Below are positions 26,805 through 34,603 of a DNA stretch of 64,000 bases, one piece after another. Where the stretch lies: the NCBI GenBank assembly GCA_017798125.1, contig CP059070.1, forward strand, positions 2,232,001 to 2,296,000, given 5' to 3'. The position numbers were made by a program, and so were the translations under genes. The notes below the pieces were generated by a model that was given only the letters and a program-made list of their open reading frames with translations, did no database searches and was not told the DNA's origin. Positions within the stretch are counted from its first letter, which is position 1; every line of letters begins with the position of its first letter. This DNA is from Cryomorphaceae bacterium. GTDB taxonomy: Bacteria > Bacteroidota > Bacteroidia > Flavobacteriales > ECT2AJA-044.

Positions 26805-28246
26805 GGCCACCAAAAGGCAATTCTCGTAATCAAAACTGCTGCGGTTATCAAAAGCCAGACAGCAATTTTTCTGGCTCTTAAAATGAGCCCCCAAGCAAAT
26901 AGTCCGAATACCAACAATACGTGGAGTTCAAATTCTGCGTTGATTGAAGAAAATGGCCACTTCGCCACGTGGCTGAGGGCCCAATAGAGCGCGTCCGCGG
27001 ATTCCCCCCACAACCACGTTAACCACCACAACACTGGTCCTGCAGGAAGAATTACCAAGGCCCATGCACCAAACAAGAGTATGGGGAGCAATGGTGTAAG
27101 CAAAACATTAGTTAGGAGGAAATAGGTAGGCCACTGTTTAAAGTAATACAAGGCAATTGGCCCTGTTCCAAGTTGAGCGAGAATAGGAACTTGAATGATC
27201 GCGTATCCCGCTTTATGCGTATCTGAAAATGAACGTTCTCTTGCCCAAGATTTAAGTCCAAGAATGATGGCCGCTACAGCCACATAGGACAAGTGAAAGC
27301 CCGCTGACAACAACCAACGCGGAACGCAAACAAGAGAGCAAAACGCCGCTAGCCACAGCCCGTTAAGGGAATAGCGATCTCGCTCCAGTTGCGTGGAACA
27401 CTCCCAAAAAAAGAACATGAGACAAGCGCGTACAACGGAAGGAGAATGGCCCGTCCAACGTGCCAAAAAGAATAAACTTATACCCGAGAAAAATAGGAAT
27501 AGAAGTCTTCGAGATCTCAGAGAAGCAATCGAGTAACTCAGCTGTTTTAGAAGTACATAGAACAGCCCAACATGAAGACCTGAAACAGCGAGAACATGGG
27601 CTGTCCCGGTTCGCGCAAAGGGCTCTCTATCCTTTTTCTCAAGGGCCCTTCCCTCTCCGAGGACAAGGGCACGAGCAAGCCTTTTTGAAAACCCGCTTAT
27701 CCGAAGACTTGAAATTCGATCGTGAGCATGCTGCCACGTTATTCTTGTGCCAGATTGTGGCAAGGGAGAGAGATGGTGTAGGCGGATTAAAGACGCTTTC
27801 AGGGACCACCCTTCCCTTCGAAACCAAGCCTCTTGGTCAAAATTCGCGCTTGAATGGGTCTCCTTCTCTTGAATAAGACACGTAACTCTTACGGGAGGGT
27901 GAATCGTCACGTCTCTGGGCAACTCCACGAGAATTCTCTGATTTTCCAATTCTCCAGCTGGGGAGTTTTCTACCTTGAAAATGCCAAAATCACGTTTTCC
28001 TATCACCCGGACTTCAACGCATTTGGCTTGAACAATGGTTGGTTTCTCCAAGACAAGTTGTTGGGTTTCAAGTCGACTTGTTCGGAAGAAGCTAAGCGCC
28101 AAAATAAGCACGAGCATTACTCCATCCCGTCTAAAAACTACTACAAGACTGGCAGAAAGGACTACAAGCGCCACAATGACCCATGGGGCAGCAAAAAAAG
28201 CGGCGATAATGCCGAGCACCCAAAGAATGAATAAGCGAAATAGCAC
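26801..28246 (-). CDS. comEC: ComEC/Rec2-family DNA channel protein
   Basis: Inner-membrane protein of the competence family that passes single-stranded DNA into the cytoplasm. The N-terminal helices and OB-like region (~1-165) are followed by the competence domain with GTAHVLAVSGLHVGLFY and multiple membrane segments. At 481 residues it lacks the C-terminal metallo-beta-lactamase domain of full ComEC, as is usual for Bacteroidota. It starts with GTG at 28246, 17 nt after the SpoIID-like gene, so it is the last gene of the surE-lpxB operon. Confidence 0.85.
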   Translation of the reverse strand: MLFRLFILWVLGIIAAFFAAPWVIVALVVLSASLVVVFRRDGVMLVLILALSFFRTSRLETQQLVLEKPTIVQAKCVEVRVIGKRDFGIFKVENSPAGELENQRILVELPRDVTIHPPVRVTCLIQEKETHSSANFDQEAWFRREGWSLKASLIRLHHLSPLPQSGTRITWQHAHDRISSLRISGFSKRLARALVLGEGRALEKKDREPFARTGTAHVLAVSGLHVGLFYVLLKQLSYSIASLRSRRLLFLFFSGISLFFLARWTGHSPSVVRACLMFFFWECSTQLERDRYSLNGLWLAAFCSLVCVPRWLLSAGFHLSYVAVAAIILGLKSWARERSFSDTHKAGYAIIQVPILAQLGTGPIALYYFKQWPTYFLLTNVLLTPLLPILLFGAWALVILPAGPVLWWLTWLWGESADALYWALSHVAKWPFSSINAEFELHVLLVFGLFAWGLILRARKIAVWLLITAAVLITRIAFWWP

Positions 28247-28263
28247 GTCAACTTATTACGCGC

Positions 28264-29400
28264 CTAAAACCTCAATTTTGAAAGTTCTTCGATTCGAGCC
28301 TCGCGGTAGTAATGTAGGAGGATTTCTCGATAACGATACCCCAGCTCAGCCATTTTCATAGCTCCTTCTTGACTAAGGCCAACTCCATGTCCAAAGCCGC
28401 GACCACTCAGGTACACGGTATTCCCTTTGGTGGACACGTCGAAAAAAGTGCTGTTTAGTCCAAAATGACTTCGAAGATCCTTCATTCGAATACTTTGATC
28501 CGAACACGGTAGTCGCAACCACCGCTCCTCTTGCTCAAAGTCCAAATAGGCATAAATAGAATCAGGGTGTAGGCTCGGACAGACTTCCTTGATGTATTTG
28601 GTCCACTCCACGCGATCAATTTCCGTAGTCCAAGCATAATGCGGCATATCTCTGCTGAAGGTGTCCTCTACTGCTCTCAAATACGGAAGAGCCGAACTCC
28701 ATACGTCTTCAGAATTACAGGTCTCTCCGCCCGAATTGCTGTGGTAGGCTGCCGTTAAAAACTTGGACTGCTCATCAACCAATACTTCACCCTTGGTCAT
28801 TAAAACAGCTTTGTAAATCCCATAGGCATTCTTGGCATATGCCATACTGTGGTACACTTGATGATCCACTCCATCGTTTAAGTCATAGCCCTGACGGGAA
28901 TAGCTATTCAAATGCTTCAATGCATAAGTTCGAGCGATCAGCACTTGGGCCTTCAGGTATTCGGGATGAACTTCATGACCTCCTTCTGACTCTACAACTC
29001 CCGCGACATAGTCATCCAGCTCTACGATGTTGATTAGGTATAGACGCCCTTTCAAAACTTGCACTTTTACTGACCCTCGATAAAGGCGTTCATCCTCATT
29101 CACACGAATACGGATCACGGAATTCGGCAACTCCGTTTCGATGGTAAACGCCCCCGTCATTTCTCGCGCCTCACCGTTGGCCTTTACCTCTAAATAGCCC
29201 TTTGAAATACTCACGGTCATCAAAGACCGATGATCAACATCAACGACTTCTTTTCCTCCTTGATAAATACCGTATGACCCCTTCTCAACCTTGAGGATAG
29301 CAGTATTCACCGTTACGTCAGAATACAGGTTAACACGTACTTCCCTGCCTACGGCAAGATGCGTCATCACCACGAAAAGAAGGAGCAATATTCTATTCAT
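28264..29400 (-). CDS. SpoIID/LytB-domain protein
   Basis: A secreted protein with the SpoIID fold, in Firmicutes a peptidoglycan lytic transglycosylase and amidase enhancer. The start at ATG 29400 (MNRILLLLFVVMTHLAVG) gives a signal peptide; the open frame upstream lies in lpxB. Diagnostic motifs are DDYVAGVVESEGG, the LIARTYALKH region, AYHSNSGGETCNSEDVW and GRGFGHGVGLSQEGA. The product is 378 residues. It overlaps lpxB by 8 nt. A near-perfect hairpin-GATG element (29345-29361) falls in the signal peptide region. Confidence 0.88.
   Translation of the reverse strand: MNRILLLLFVVMTHLAVGREVRVNLYSDVTVNTAILKVEKGSYGIYQGGKEVVDVDHRSLMTVSISKGYLEVKANGEAREMTGAFTIETELPNSVIRIRVNEDERLYRGSVKVQVLKGRLYLINIVELDDYVAGVVESEGGHEVHPEYLKAQVLIARTYALKHLNSYSRQGYDLNDGVDHQVYHSMAYAKNAYGIYKAVLMTKGEVLVDEQSKFLTAAYHSNSGGETCNSEDVWSSALPYLRAVEDTFSRDMPHYAWTTEIDRVEWTKYIKEVCPSLHPDSIYAYLDFEQEERWLRLPCSDQSIRMKDLRSHFGLNSTFFDVSTKGNTVYLSGRGFGHGVGLSQEGAMKMAELGYRYREILLHYYREARIEELSKLRF
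29345..29361 (+). repeat. Hairpin-GATG element, degenerate copy
   Basis: CTGCC-TAC-GGCAA-GATG: four pairs plus an outer C-A mismatch, antisense within the SpoIID-like gene. Confidence 0.5.
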
Positions 29401-30511
29401 TCGTCCGCATTTCTTTACAAATCTCCACAGCCGTCTTTTCCGATGCTCCACCGTCTCCCAACAGATGACGAAGTTCGTCGTACTGTCGGAGTAAGCGCTC
29501 TCTCCCATCGCCAGTGAGCAGGCGTTTTAATTCTTCCGTCAAGGCCTTGGCATTCATCTCATGCTGAATCAGCTCTCGAATAACTTCTTTGCCGTAGATC
29601 AGGTTCACCAGAGAGATAAACTTGATGTTGACGAGATTCTTAGCGATTTGATACGTAATCCAGCTTGTTTCATAGCAAACCACTTGAGGAACGTCGAATA
29701 ATGCGGTTTCTAAGGTTGCCGTACCACTGGCTACGGCCGCAACCTCGCTGTTGTGGAGCACGTCATAGGTTTCGTCGAGAATGACGTGTACCTGCTCATC
29801 CGAAGTGTACGGTGCATAGAACTCTTCACCCAGGTTCTTCATGCCCGCAATCACAATTTGATACTCTGGAAACGACCGGGCCGATTCGAGCATGACCGGC
29901 AGAATTTTTGGAATTTCTTGAGTACGGGACCCAGGGAGGAGCGCAATAATGGGCTGTTCACTCAATCCATGACTTCGCCGCCATTCGCCTTGGTCACGGA
30001 GCTCAATTTGCGGCAGCGCGTCCAATAATGGATGCCCGACATAATCTACGCTGTAATGGTAGTCGGCATAGAAGTCTTTCTCAAAAGGAAGAATGACAAA
30101 CATCCGGTCTACGTATCGTTTGATCTTATGTACCCGATTCTTTTTCCAAGCCCAGACCTGAGGAGAGATGTAGTAGAAGACCTTGATCCCGAGCTCGTGG
30201 CAGAATTTGGCCATCCTCAAGTTGAATCCCGGATAGTCGATGAGTATGACCGCATCGGGCCGTGAGGCCCTAATATCTTCTTTTGCGCGCTTTAATAATC
30301 CGAGAATGGTGCGCAGATTGGCCAGCACTTCAGCGAATCCCATGAAACTGATGTCTCGGTGATGCTTGACTAGATCCCCTCCTACAGCGGACATGCGATC
30401 GCCACCCCAAAAGCGAAAGGTCGCTTCCGTGTCGCAGCTTTTTAAAGCTTTCATGAGGTTTGAGGCGTGTAAGTCGCCCGAAGCCTCCCCGGCGATCAAG
30501 TAGTACTTCAT
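29393..30511 (-). CDS. lpxB: Lipid-A-disaccharide synthase
   Basis: Joins UDP-2,3-diacylglucosamine and lipid X to form the lipid A disaccharide at the inner membrane. The 372-residue protein has the N-terminal signature IAGEASGDLHASNLM, VILIDYPGFNLRMAKF, YYISPQVWAWKKNR and the UDP-binding region LPGSRTQEI. It starts one base after the small membrane protein gene. A hairpin-GATG element (30253-30270) lies in the SRPDAVILIDYPG coding region. Confidence 0.97.
   Translation of the reverse strand: MKYYLIAGEASGDLHASNLMKALKSCDTEATFRFWGGDRMSAVGGDLVKHHRDISFMGFAEVLANLRTILGLLKRAKEDIRASRPDAVILIDYPGFNLRMAKFCHELGIKVFYYISPQVWAWKKNRVHKIKRYVDRMFVILPFEKDFYADYHYSVDYVGHPLLDALPQIELRDQGEWRRSHGLSEQPIIALLPGSRTQEIPKILPVMLESARSFPEYQIVIAGMKNLGEEFYAPYTSDEQVHVILDETYDVLHNSEVAAVASGTATLETALFDVPQVVCYETSWITYQIAKNLVNIKFISLVNLIYGKEVIRELIQHEMNAKALTEELKRLLTGDGRERLLRQYDELRHLLGDGGASEKTAVEICKEMRTNE
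30253..30270 (-). repeat. Hairpin-GATG element, copy G
   Basis: GGGCC-TCAC-GGCCC-GATG on the minus strand, inside lpxB, sense. Confidence 0.8.
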
Positions 30512-30784
30512 TTACTTCCCTAAGAAGAAAAAGAAAAAGATGAATGCATAAACGAAGGTAGCGAAAAGCATGCCTTTGCCCGATTCCTCCATATCCCACT
30601 TGAGCATGTATTGCCTAAAGAGGATGACGTTTGCCGTAATGCTGATCACCATTAAGGTGTCGTGATTGAAACTGTCCTGTGGGCTAAACGTGGTTAAGAA
30701 TACCATGAATCCGTAGAGCGCGGCAGGAATAATTAGGCCGAGGATCAGCCCCAGTACAAGGGAGTTTCGTTTTAAGAACTTCAT
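30512..30784 (-). CDS. Small membrane protein of unknown function
   Basis: I do not recognise a family. The 90-residue product has three hydrophobic segments (LVLGLILGLIIPAALYGFMVF, a middle helix around TLMVISITANVIL, and AFIFFFFFLGK at the C-terminus). It is sandwiched between surE (ATGA overlap) and lpxB (adjacent), an arrangement I recall for flavobacteria, suggesting a conserved but uncharacterised envelope role. Confidence 0.75.
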   Translation of the reverse strand: MKFLKRNSLVLGLILGLIIPAALYGFMVFLTTFSPQDSFNHDTLMVISITANVILFRQYMLKWDMEESGKGMLFATFVYAFIFFFFFLGK

Positions 30785-31563
30785 ACGTCAAAACTCCATT
30801 GGTTCAAACTTCCAATGACATGGTGGGCGGTAACGTCGTACTGAACGGGAACAATGCTCACAAAGCCATTAGCCAAGGCCCATTCGTCGGTGTCCTCTCC
30901 TCTATCGTAGTTTTCGAATTTACCGGTCAACCAGTAGTACTTTCGGCCTCGAGGATCAGTCCGCGAATCAAACTCTTCCACCCAATTGGCATCGGCTTGA
31001 CGGCAGATTCGAACGCCTTTGATGGGGCCATTTTTAGGCCTAGGGAAATTTACGTTGAAACATGTTCCTTTAGCCATTCCATTGCGAAGCACTTCCTCAG
31101 CGATAGCGCGCACATAAGGTCTCACTGGAGAGAAGTCAGCGTCCCAGCTGTAGTCCAATAAGGAAAAGCCAATCGATGGTATCCCTTCTAGTGCGCCTTC
31201 TACCGCGGCAGACATGGTTCCGGAGTAAATGACGTTTATAGAGCTATTACTTCCGTGATTGATGCCCGAGACAATAAGGTCCGGTTTGCGATCGAGAATG
31301 ACATTTACTGCCAGTTTGACACAATCTACAGGAGTACCAGAACAGGCATAATCTTCTTGAGGACCTTGGTCAATGTGCACTTGATCGCACCGCAAAGTGC
31401 TCTCAATGGTGATCGCATGCCCTTTTCCACTTTGTGGGCCATCGGGCGCAACAACCACAACATCACCGAGTTGCGTCATTTCCGCGACGAGGTTGCGAAT
31501 ACCTGGAGCGGTAATCCCGTCGTCATTGGTCACTAAGATCAGGGGGCGGTTTGAATCAGTCAT
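30781..31563 (-). CDS. surE: 5'-nucleotidase SurE
   Basis: Metal-dependent nucleoside monophosphatase of stationary-phase survival. The 260-residue protein has LVTNDDGITAPG (metal-binding DD), SGINHGSNSSINVIYSGTMSAA and NVNFP. It is the first gene of the surE, small protein, lpxB, SpoIID-like, comEC transcript. A consensus -7 box ends 4 nt before its ATG. Confidence 0.97.
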   Translation of the reverse strand: MTDSNRPLILVTNDDGITAPGIRNLVAEMTQLGDVVVVAPDGPQSGKGHAITIESTLRCDQVHIDQGPQEDYACSGTPVDCVKLAVNVILDRKPDLIVSGINHGSNSSINVIYSGTMSAAVEGALEGIPSIGFSLLDYSWDADFSPVRPYVRAIAEEVLRNGMAKGTCFNVNFPRPKNGPIKGVRICRQADANWVEEFDSRTDPRGRKYYWLTGKFENYDRGEDTDEWALANGFVSIVPVQYDVTAHHVIGSLNQWSFDV

Positions 31564-31567
31564 GGAG

Positions 31568-31575
31568 CAAAGCTA
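31568..31575 (-). promoter_or_regulatory. TAnnTTTG -7 box directly before surE
   Basis: On the minus strand TAGCTTTG is separated from the surE ATG by only four nucleotides (CTCC), predicting a leaderless or near-leaderless transcript. No -33 TTG is evident. Confidence 0.45.
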
Positions 31576-31638
31576 CTTTCTTTTTTAGTCCCTTAGGTAT
31601 GGATTTTGTTAAATTGAAAACGCAAAAAGAAAACACTT

Positions 31639-32391
31639 ATGGCACTTATACAGAAATCATCGAACCCAGCCTTAAATGATAAGATCATTCAAGGCCTCGG
31701 CGTTCAAGACCATACCATCGCTGCTGAGCCCATGACGGTTTCGGGAGCGGTCAATAAAAGTTTCATTCTCTTAGCCTTGGCTATGGTAACGGCAGGCTTC
31801 ACCTGGTCGCAAACCTTGGCCACCGGCGTTATCAATCCATTGTTTGTATGGGGTGGCGGGATTGGAGGATTCATCACGGCGATGATTACGGTATTTAGAC
31901 CGCAATCCTCGGGAATCACAGCGCCCTTATACGCCGTTCTTGAAGGGCTCTTCTTGGGAGCTATATCAGCCATGTACGCAAGTGCATACGACGGTATTGT
32001 CCTTCAGGCCGTGGGATTGACCTTTGGAACCTTCCTTACCCTACTCTTGGCGTACCGAAGCGGCTGGATTCAAGTCACCGATAAAATGCGTTGGGGAATT
32101 GTCGCGGCTACAGGCGGCGTATTCTTTCTTTATCTACTGAGCTGGATCATGAGTTTATTTAGTGTGGGAATTCCTGTGCTCCACAGCAGCGGTTGGGTAG
32201 GCATTGGCTTTAGTCTACTCGTCGTTGTGGTCGCAGCCTTGAATCTCATTTTAGATTTTGACTTTATCGACCGTGCAGCAGAGGCACGTGCACCAAAGTA
32301 TATGGAGTGGTACTCGGCCTTTGGCCTCATGGTCACCTTGGTTTGGTTGTACCTCGAGTTCCTTCGTCTCTTGAGCAAGTTGCGCGATTGA
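31639..32391 (+). CDS. Bax inhibitor-1/YccA family membrane protein
   Basis: A 250-residue protein with about seven membrane segments. YccA-like features are the VNKSFILLALAMVTAGFTW first helix, SGITAPLYAVLEGLFLGAIS and the C-terminal DFIDRAAEARAPKYMEWYSA ending. E. coli YccA modulates FtsH; the role here is unknown. It overlaps the next gene (TGATG), so the two are coupled. Confidence 0.9.
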   Translation: MALIQKSSNPALNDKIIQGLGVQDHTIAAEPMTVSGAVNKSFILLALAMVTAGFTWSQTLATGVINPLFVWGGGIGGFITAMITVFRPQSSGITAPLYAVLEGLFLGAISAMYASAYDGIVLQAVGLTFGTFLTLLLAYRSGWIQVTDKMRWGIVAATGGVFFLYLLSWIMSLFSVGIPVLHSSGWVGIGFSLLVVVVAALNLILDFDFIDRAAEARAPKYMEWYSAFGLMVTLVWLYLEFLRLLSKLRD

Positions 32392-32870
32392 TGGATTGGT
32401 TTCTCGCCATACTCGGAGGAATCCTCATGGTTGTCGGGATTATTGGAGCCATCGTTCCCGTTCTCCCCGGTCCACCCATCAGTTATTTCGGGCTATTGCT
32501 TTTGCATTGGACCGGGTGGGTTGATTTCTCGACCCAATTTCTGGTCATGATGGCCGCGGTAGCGGCTGCGGTTACCGCTGTTGATTACGTGGTCCCGGTA
32601 TGGGGAACAAAGAAGTTTGGAGGATCAAAAGCGGGAGTGCGCGGATCAACCATTGGACTGATTATCGGGGTATTCTTCTTTCCGCCCATCGGGATTATTG
32701 TTGGGCCATTCCTAGGAGCTGTAATTGCGGAATTGATGGTGAATGCGGATGACTTCAATAAAGCCCTGCGTTCTGGATTCGGTTCTTTAGTTGGCTTCCT
32801 CATGGGAACCGGGCTCAAGCTCGGCGCGAGCCTTTTAATGACCGTTTACTTCGTCAGGGCTCTGATCTAG
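32391..32870 (+). CDS. DUF456 membrane protein
   Basis: A 159-residue, glycine-rich membrane protein matching the DUF456 layout: an initial hairpin with VPVLPGPPISYFGLLLLHW, then PVWGTKKFGGSKAGVRGSTIG and a glycine-rich pair of helices. The ATG at 32391 overlaps the upstream stop codon; the longer open frame from 32307 lies within the BI-1 gene. Function is unknown. Confidence 0.88.
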   Translation: MDWFLAILGGILMVVGIIGAIVPVLPGPPISYFGLLLLHWTGWVDFSTQFLVMMAAVAAAVTAVDYVVPVWGTKKFGGSKAGVRGSTIGLIIGVFFFPPIGIIVGPFLGAVIAELMVNADDFNKALRSGFGSLVGFLMGTGLKLGASLLMTVYFVRALI

Positions 32871-32894
32871 TCCAAACCCAACATCATGAAAACA

Positions 32895-32926
32895 AAAAAA
32901 CGGCCATCGCGAGATGACCGTTTTTT
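32895..32926. terminator. Bidirectional intrinsic terminator
   Basis: A-rich/T-rich hairpin: AAAAAACGG, mismatch, CATC, loop GCGA, GATG, mismatch, CCGTTTTTT. It serves the DUF456 gene on the plus strand and could also stop minus-strand transcripts from the FAD oxidase. The 178 nt between it and the oxidase stop codon (32927-33104) show nothing I can name. Confidence 0.8.
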
Positions 32927-33104
32927 ATTCTGGTGGCGCAGTTTGGACTTCTCCTCCCTACGCGGAAATTCGAACCTATACTCCTAACGTTTCGCTTTCC
33001 ATATTCGCACCAGACAGAAACACTAAACATAAAAAGGCAAGCCAAACATACACTTTTCTTGTATGTACATCAAGTGATACTAGAAGTAAAAATCACAACT
33101 CAGG

Positions 33105-34508
33105 CTATGGGAAGATCTTGCCTGGGTTTAAAATATGCTGCGGATCAAAGAGGTCTTTGATTTTGCGTTGCAGCTCTAAGTTCGCCTCATCGAATACGAT
33201 ATCCATGTAGTCTTTCTGGACTAGACCTATCCCGTGTTCACCGCTAATAGTACCCCCAAGACTAAAACACAGCATAAATATTTCCGAAATGGCCAAGGGT
33301 ATTTCTTGCTGCCACTGTTTGTCGGATAAATCACCCCTCAAGATATTCACGTGGAGGTTGCCATCCCCGGCATGACCGTAGCAAACACTCTTGAAGCCGT
33401 AGTGCTTTCCGATGTCCTTAACTCCTTTAAGAAGCTTAGGTAGTTCTGCTCTGGGAACCACCGTGTCTTCCTCTTTATAGATGGAATGAGCTTTGACCGC
33501 CTCCCCAACTTTGCGACGAACAGCCCATAAGCGGTCCTTTTCCGCCGAACTCTCTGCAAATCGAATCTCTCCGGCATCAAATCGTTCAACTACCTCCATA
33601 ATGGCCTCGAGTTCCTTAAAAAGAACTTCAGGATCGTTCCCATCGACTTCAATCAGCAGATGCGCTTCGTCTTCTGGCCCCAATAAATCGGGAGCATCAT
33701 CGATGACATCCAAAGTGAACTGAATAGCATCTCGTTCCATAAACTCCATGGCACTCGGGGTAATACCCGCTTGAAATACAGCACTGACTGCTGCACAGGC
33801 TTGTTCGGCTGATTTGAATGGAACCAAGATCAAGCGATTCTCCCTCGGATACGGCAACAACTTCACCACTCCTTTAGTGATCACTCCCAGGGTCCCTTCA
33901 CTACCTGCAATGAGTTGCGTAAGGTTATATCCCGTAGCATTCTTGAGCACATTGGCCCCCGTCCAGATGATTTCACCGGAGGGAAGTACGACTTCCATAT
34001 TGAGCAGGTACTCGTTAGTCACACCGTACTTGACTGCCTTTGGGCCACCCGCATTCTCTGCCCAATTTCCTCCAAGGCTACAACTCCCCTTGCTCGCTGG
34101 ATCTGGCGGGTAAAACAATCCTCTTTCTTGAACCGCCTCCTGAAAAACTTGATTGATGACACCCGGCTCCACGGTCGCTTGGAGATTGCGCTCATCGATT
34201 TCCAAGATCTGATTGAAGCGCTTCATGCTCAGACTTATGCCCTTTTCTACGGGAAGGGCACCTCCACTGAGGCCAGTGCCAGCGCCTCTCGGCGCGATGG
34301 GAACCCTATGCGCATTACACCATTTGAGCAAAAGACTCACCTCCTCGGTATTGGCTGGCATAACCACGACGTCCGGTGTATACTGTAAATCCTCGGTATA
34401 ATCCCGTCCGTGTTCTTCTCGTATTTCCTCGTCGACAAACACGTAGTCGGTTCCCAGTAATTCCCGAAGTTCTTCGACCCTTTCGTCGGTCATCTTGCTG
34501 TACGGCAT
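33105..34508 (-). CDS. FAD-linked oxidase, glycolate/D-lactate dehydrogenase GlcD type
   Basis: A flavoenzyme of the PCMH family oxidising a 2-hydroxy acid. The 467-residue protein has the FAD-binding domain (PRGAGTGLSGGALPV, GGNWAENAGGPKAVKYGVT) and the C-terminal oxidase domain with CYGHAGDGNLHVNI and SGEHGIGLVQK. I use ATG 34508 (MPYSKMTDERVEEL); the frame upstream to 34586 overlaps the divergent promoter region. The substrate, glycolate or D-lactate, cannot be decided from sequence. Confidence 0.93.
   Translation of the reverse strand: MPYSKMTDERVEELRELLGTDYVFVDEEIREEHGRDYTEDLQYTPDVVVMPANTEEVSLLLKWCNAHRVPIAPRGAGTGLSGGALPVEKGISLSMKRFNQILEIDERNLQATVEPGVINQVFQEAVQERGLFYPPDPASKGSCSLGGNWAENAGGPKAVKYGVTNEYLLNMEVVLPSGEIIWTGANVLKNATGYNLTQLIAGSEGTLGVITKGVVKLLPYPRENRLILVPFKSAEQACAAVSAVFQAGITPSAMEFMERDAIQFTLDVIDDAPDLLGPEDEAHLLIEVDGNDPEVLFKELEAIMEVVERFDAGEIRFAESSAEKDRLWAVRRKVGEAVKAHSIYKEEDTVVPRAELPKLLKGVKDIGKHYGFKSVCYGHAGDGNLHVNILRGDLSDKQWQQEIPLAISEIFMLCFSLGGTISGEHGIGLVQKDYMDIVFDEANLELQRKIKDLFDPQHILNPGKIFP
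34282..34299 (+). repeat. Hairpin-GATG element, copy H
   Basis: GCGCC-TCTC-GGCGC-GATG, inside the FAD oxidase gene, antisense. Confidence 0.75.
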
Positions 34509-34526
34509 GAAATATGTGTTACTCCT

Positions 34527-34534
34527 CAAAATTA
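34527..34534 (-). promoter_or_regulatory. TAnnTTTG -7 box for the FAD oxidase
   Basis: TAATTTTG on the minus strand, 18 nt before the ATG at 34508, matches the -7 consensus; no clear -33 element. Confidence 0.4.
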
Positions 34535-34603
34535 CTAAATTAGTCGGCCTTGATTCATCAGGCCATAACGGCCAACGACTACTCATTAACCTACACTGAA
34601 TCT

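Noticed and set aside
32927-33104. Stretch resembling a tRNA 3' half on the minus strand (GGTTCGAA, later GCGCCACCA).
   Set aside because: No T stem, anticodon arm or acceptor pairing can be formed; probably chance or a very decayed remnant.
34556-34574. CATC followed by AGGCC-ATAAC-GGCCA upstream of the dipeptidyl peptidase gene.
   Set aside because: Flank and inner pairs fit the element, but the outer pair is mismatched and the loop lacks the T...C ends, so I did not count it.
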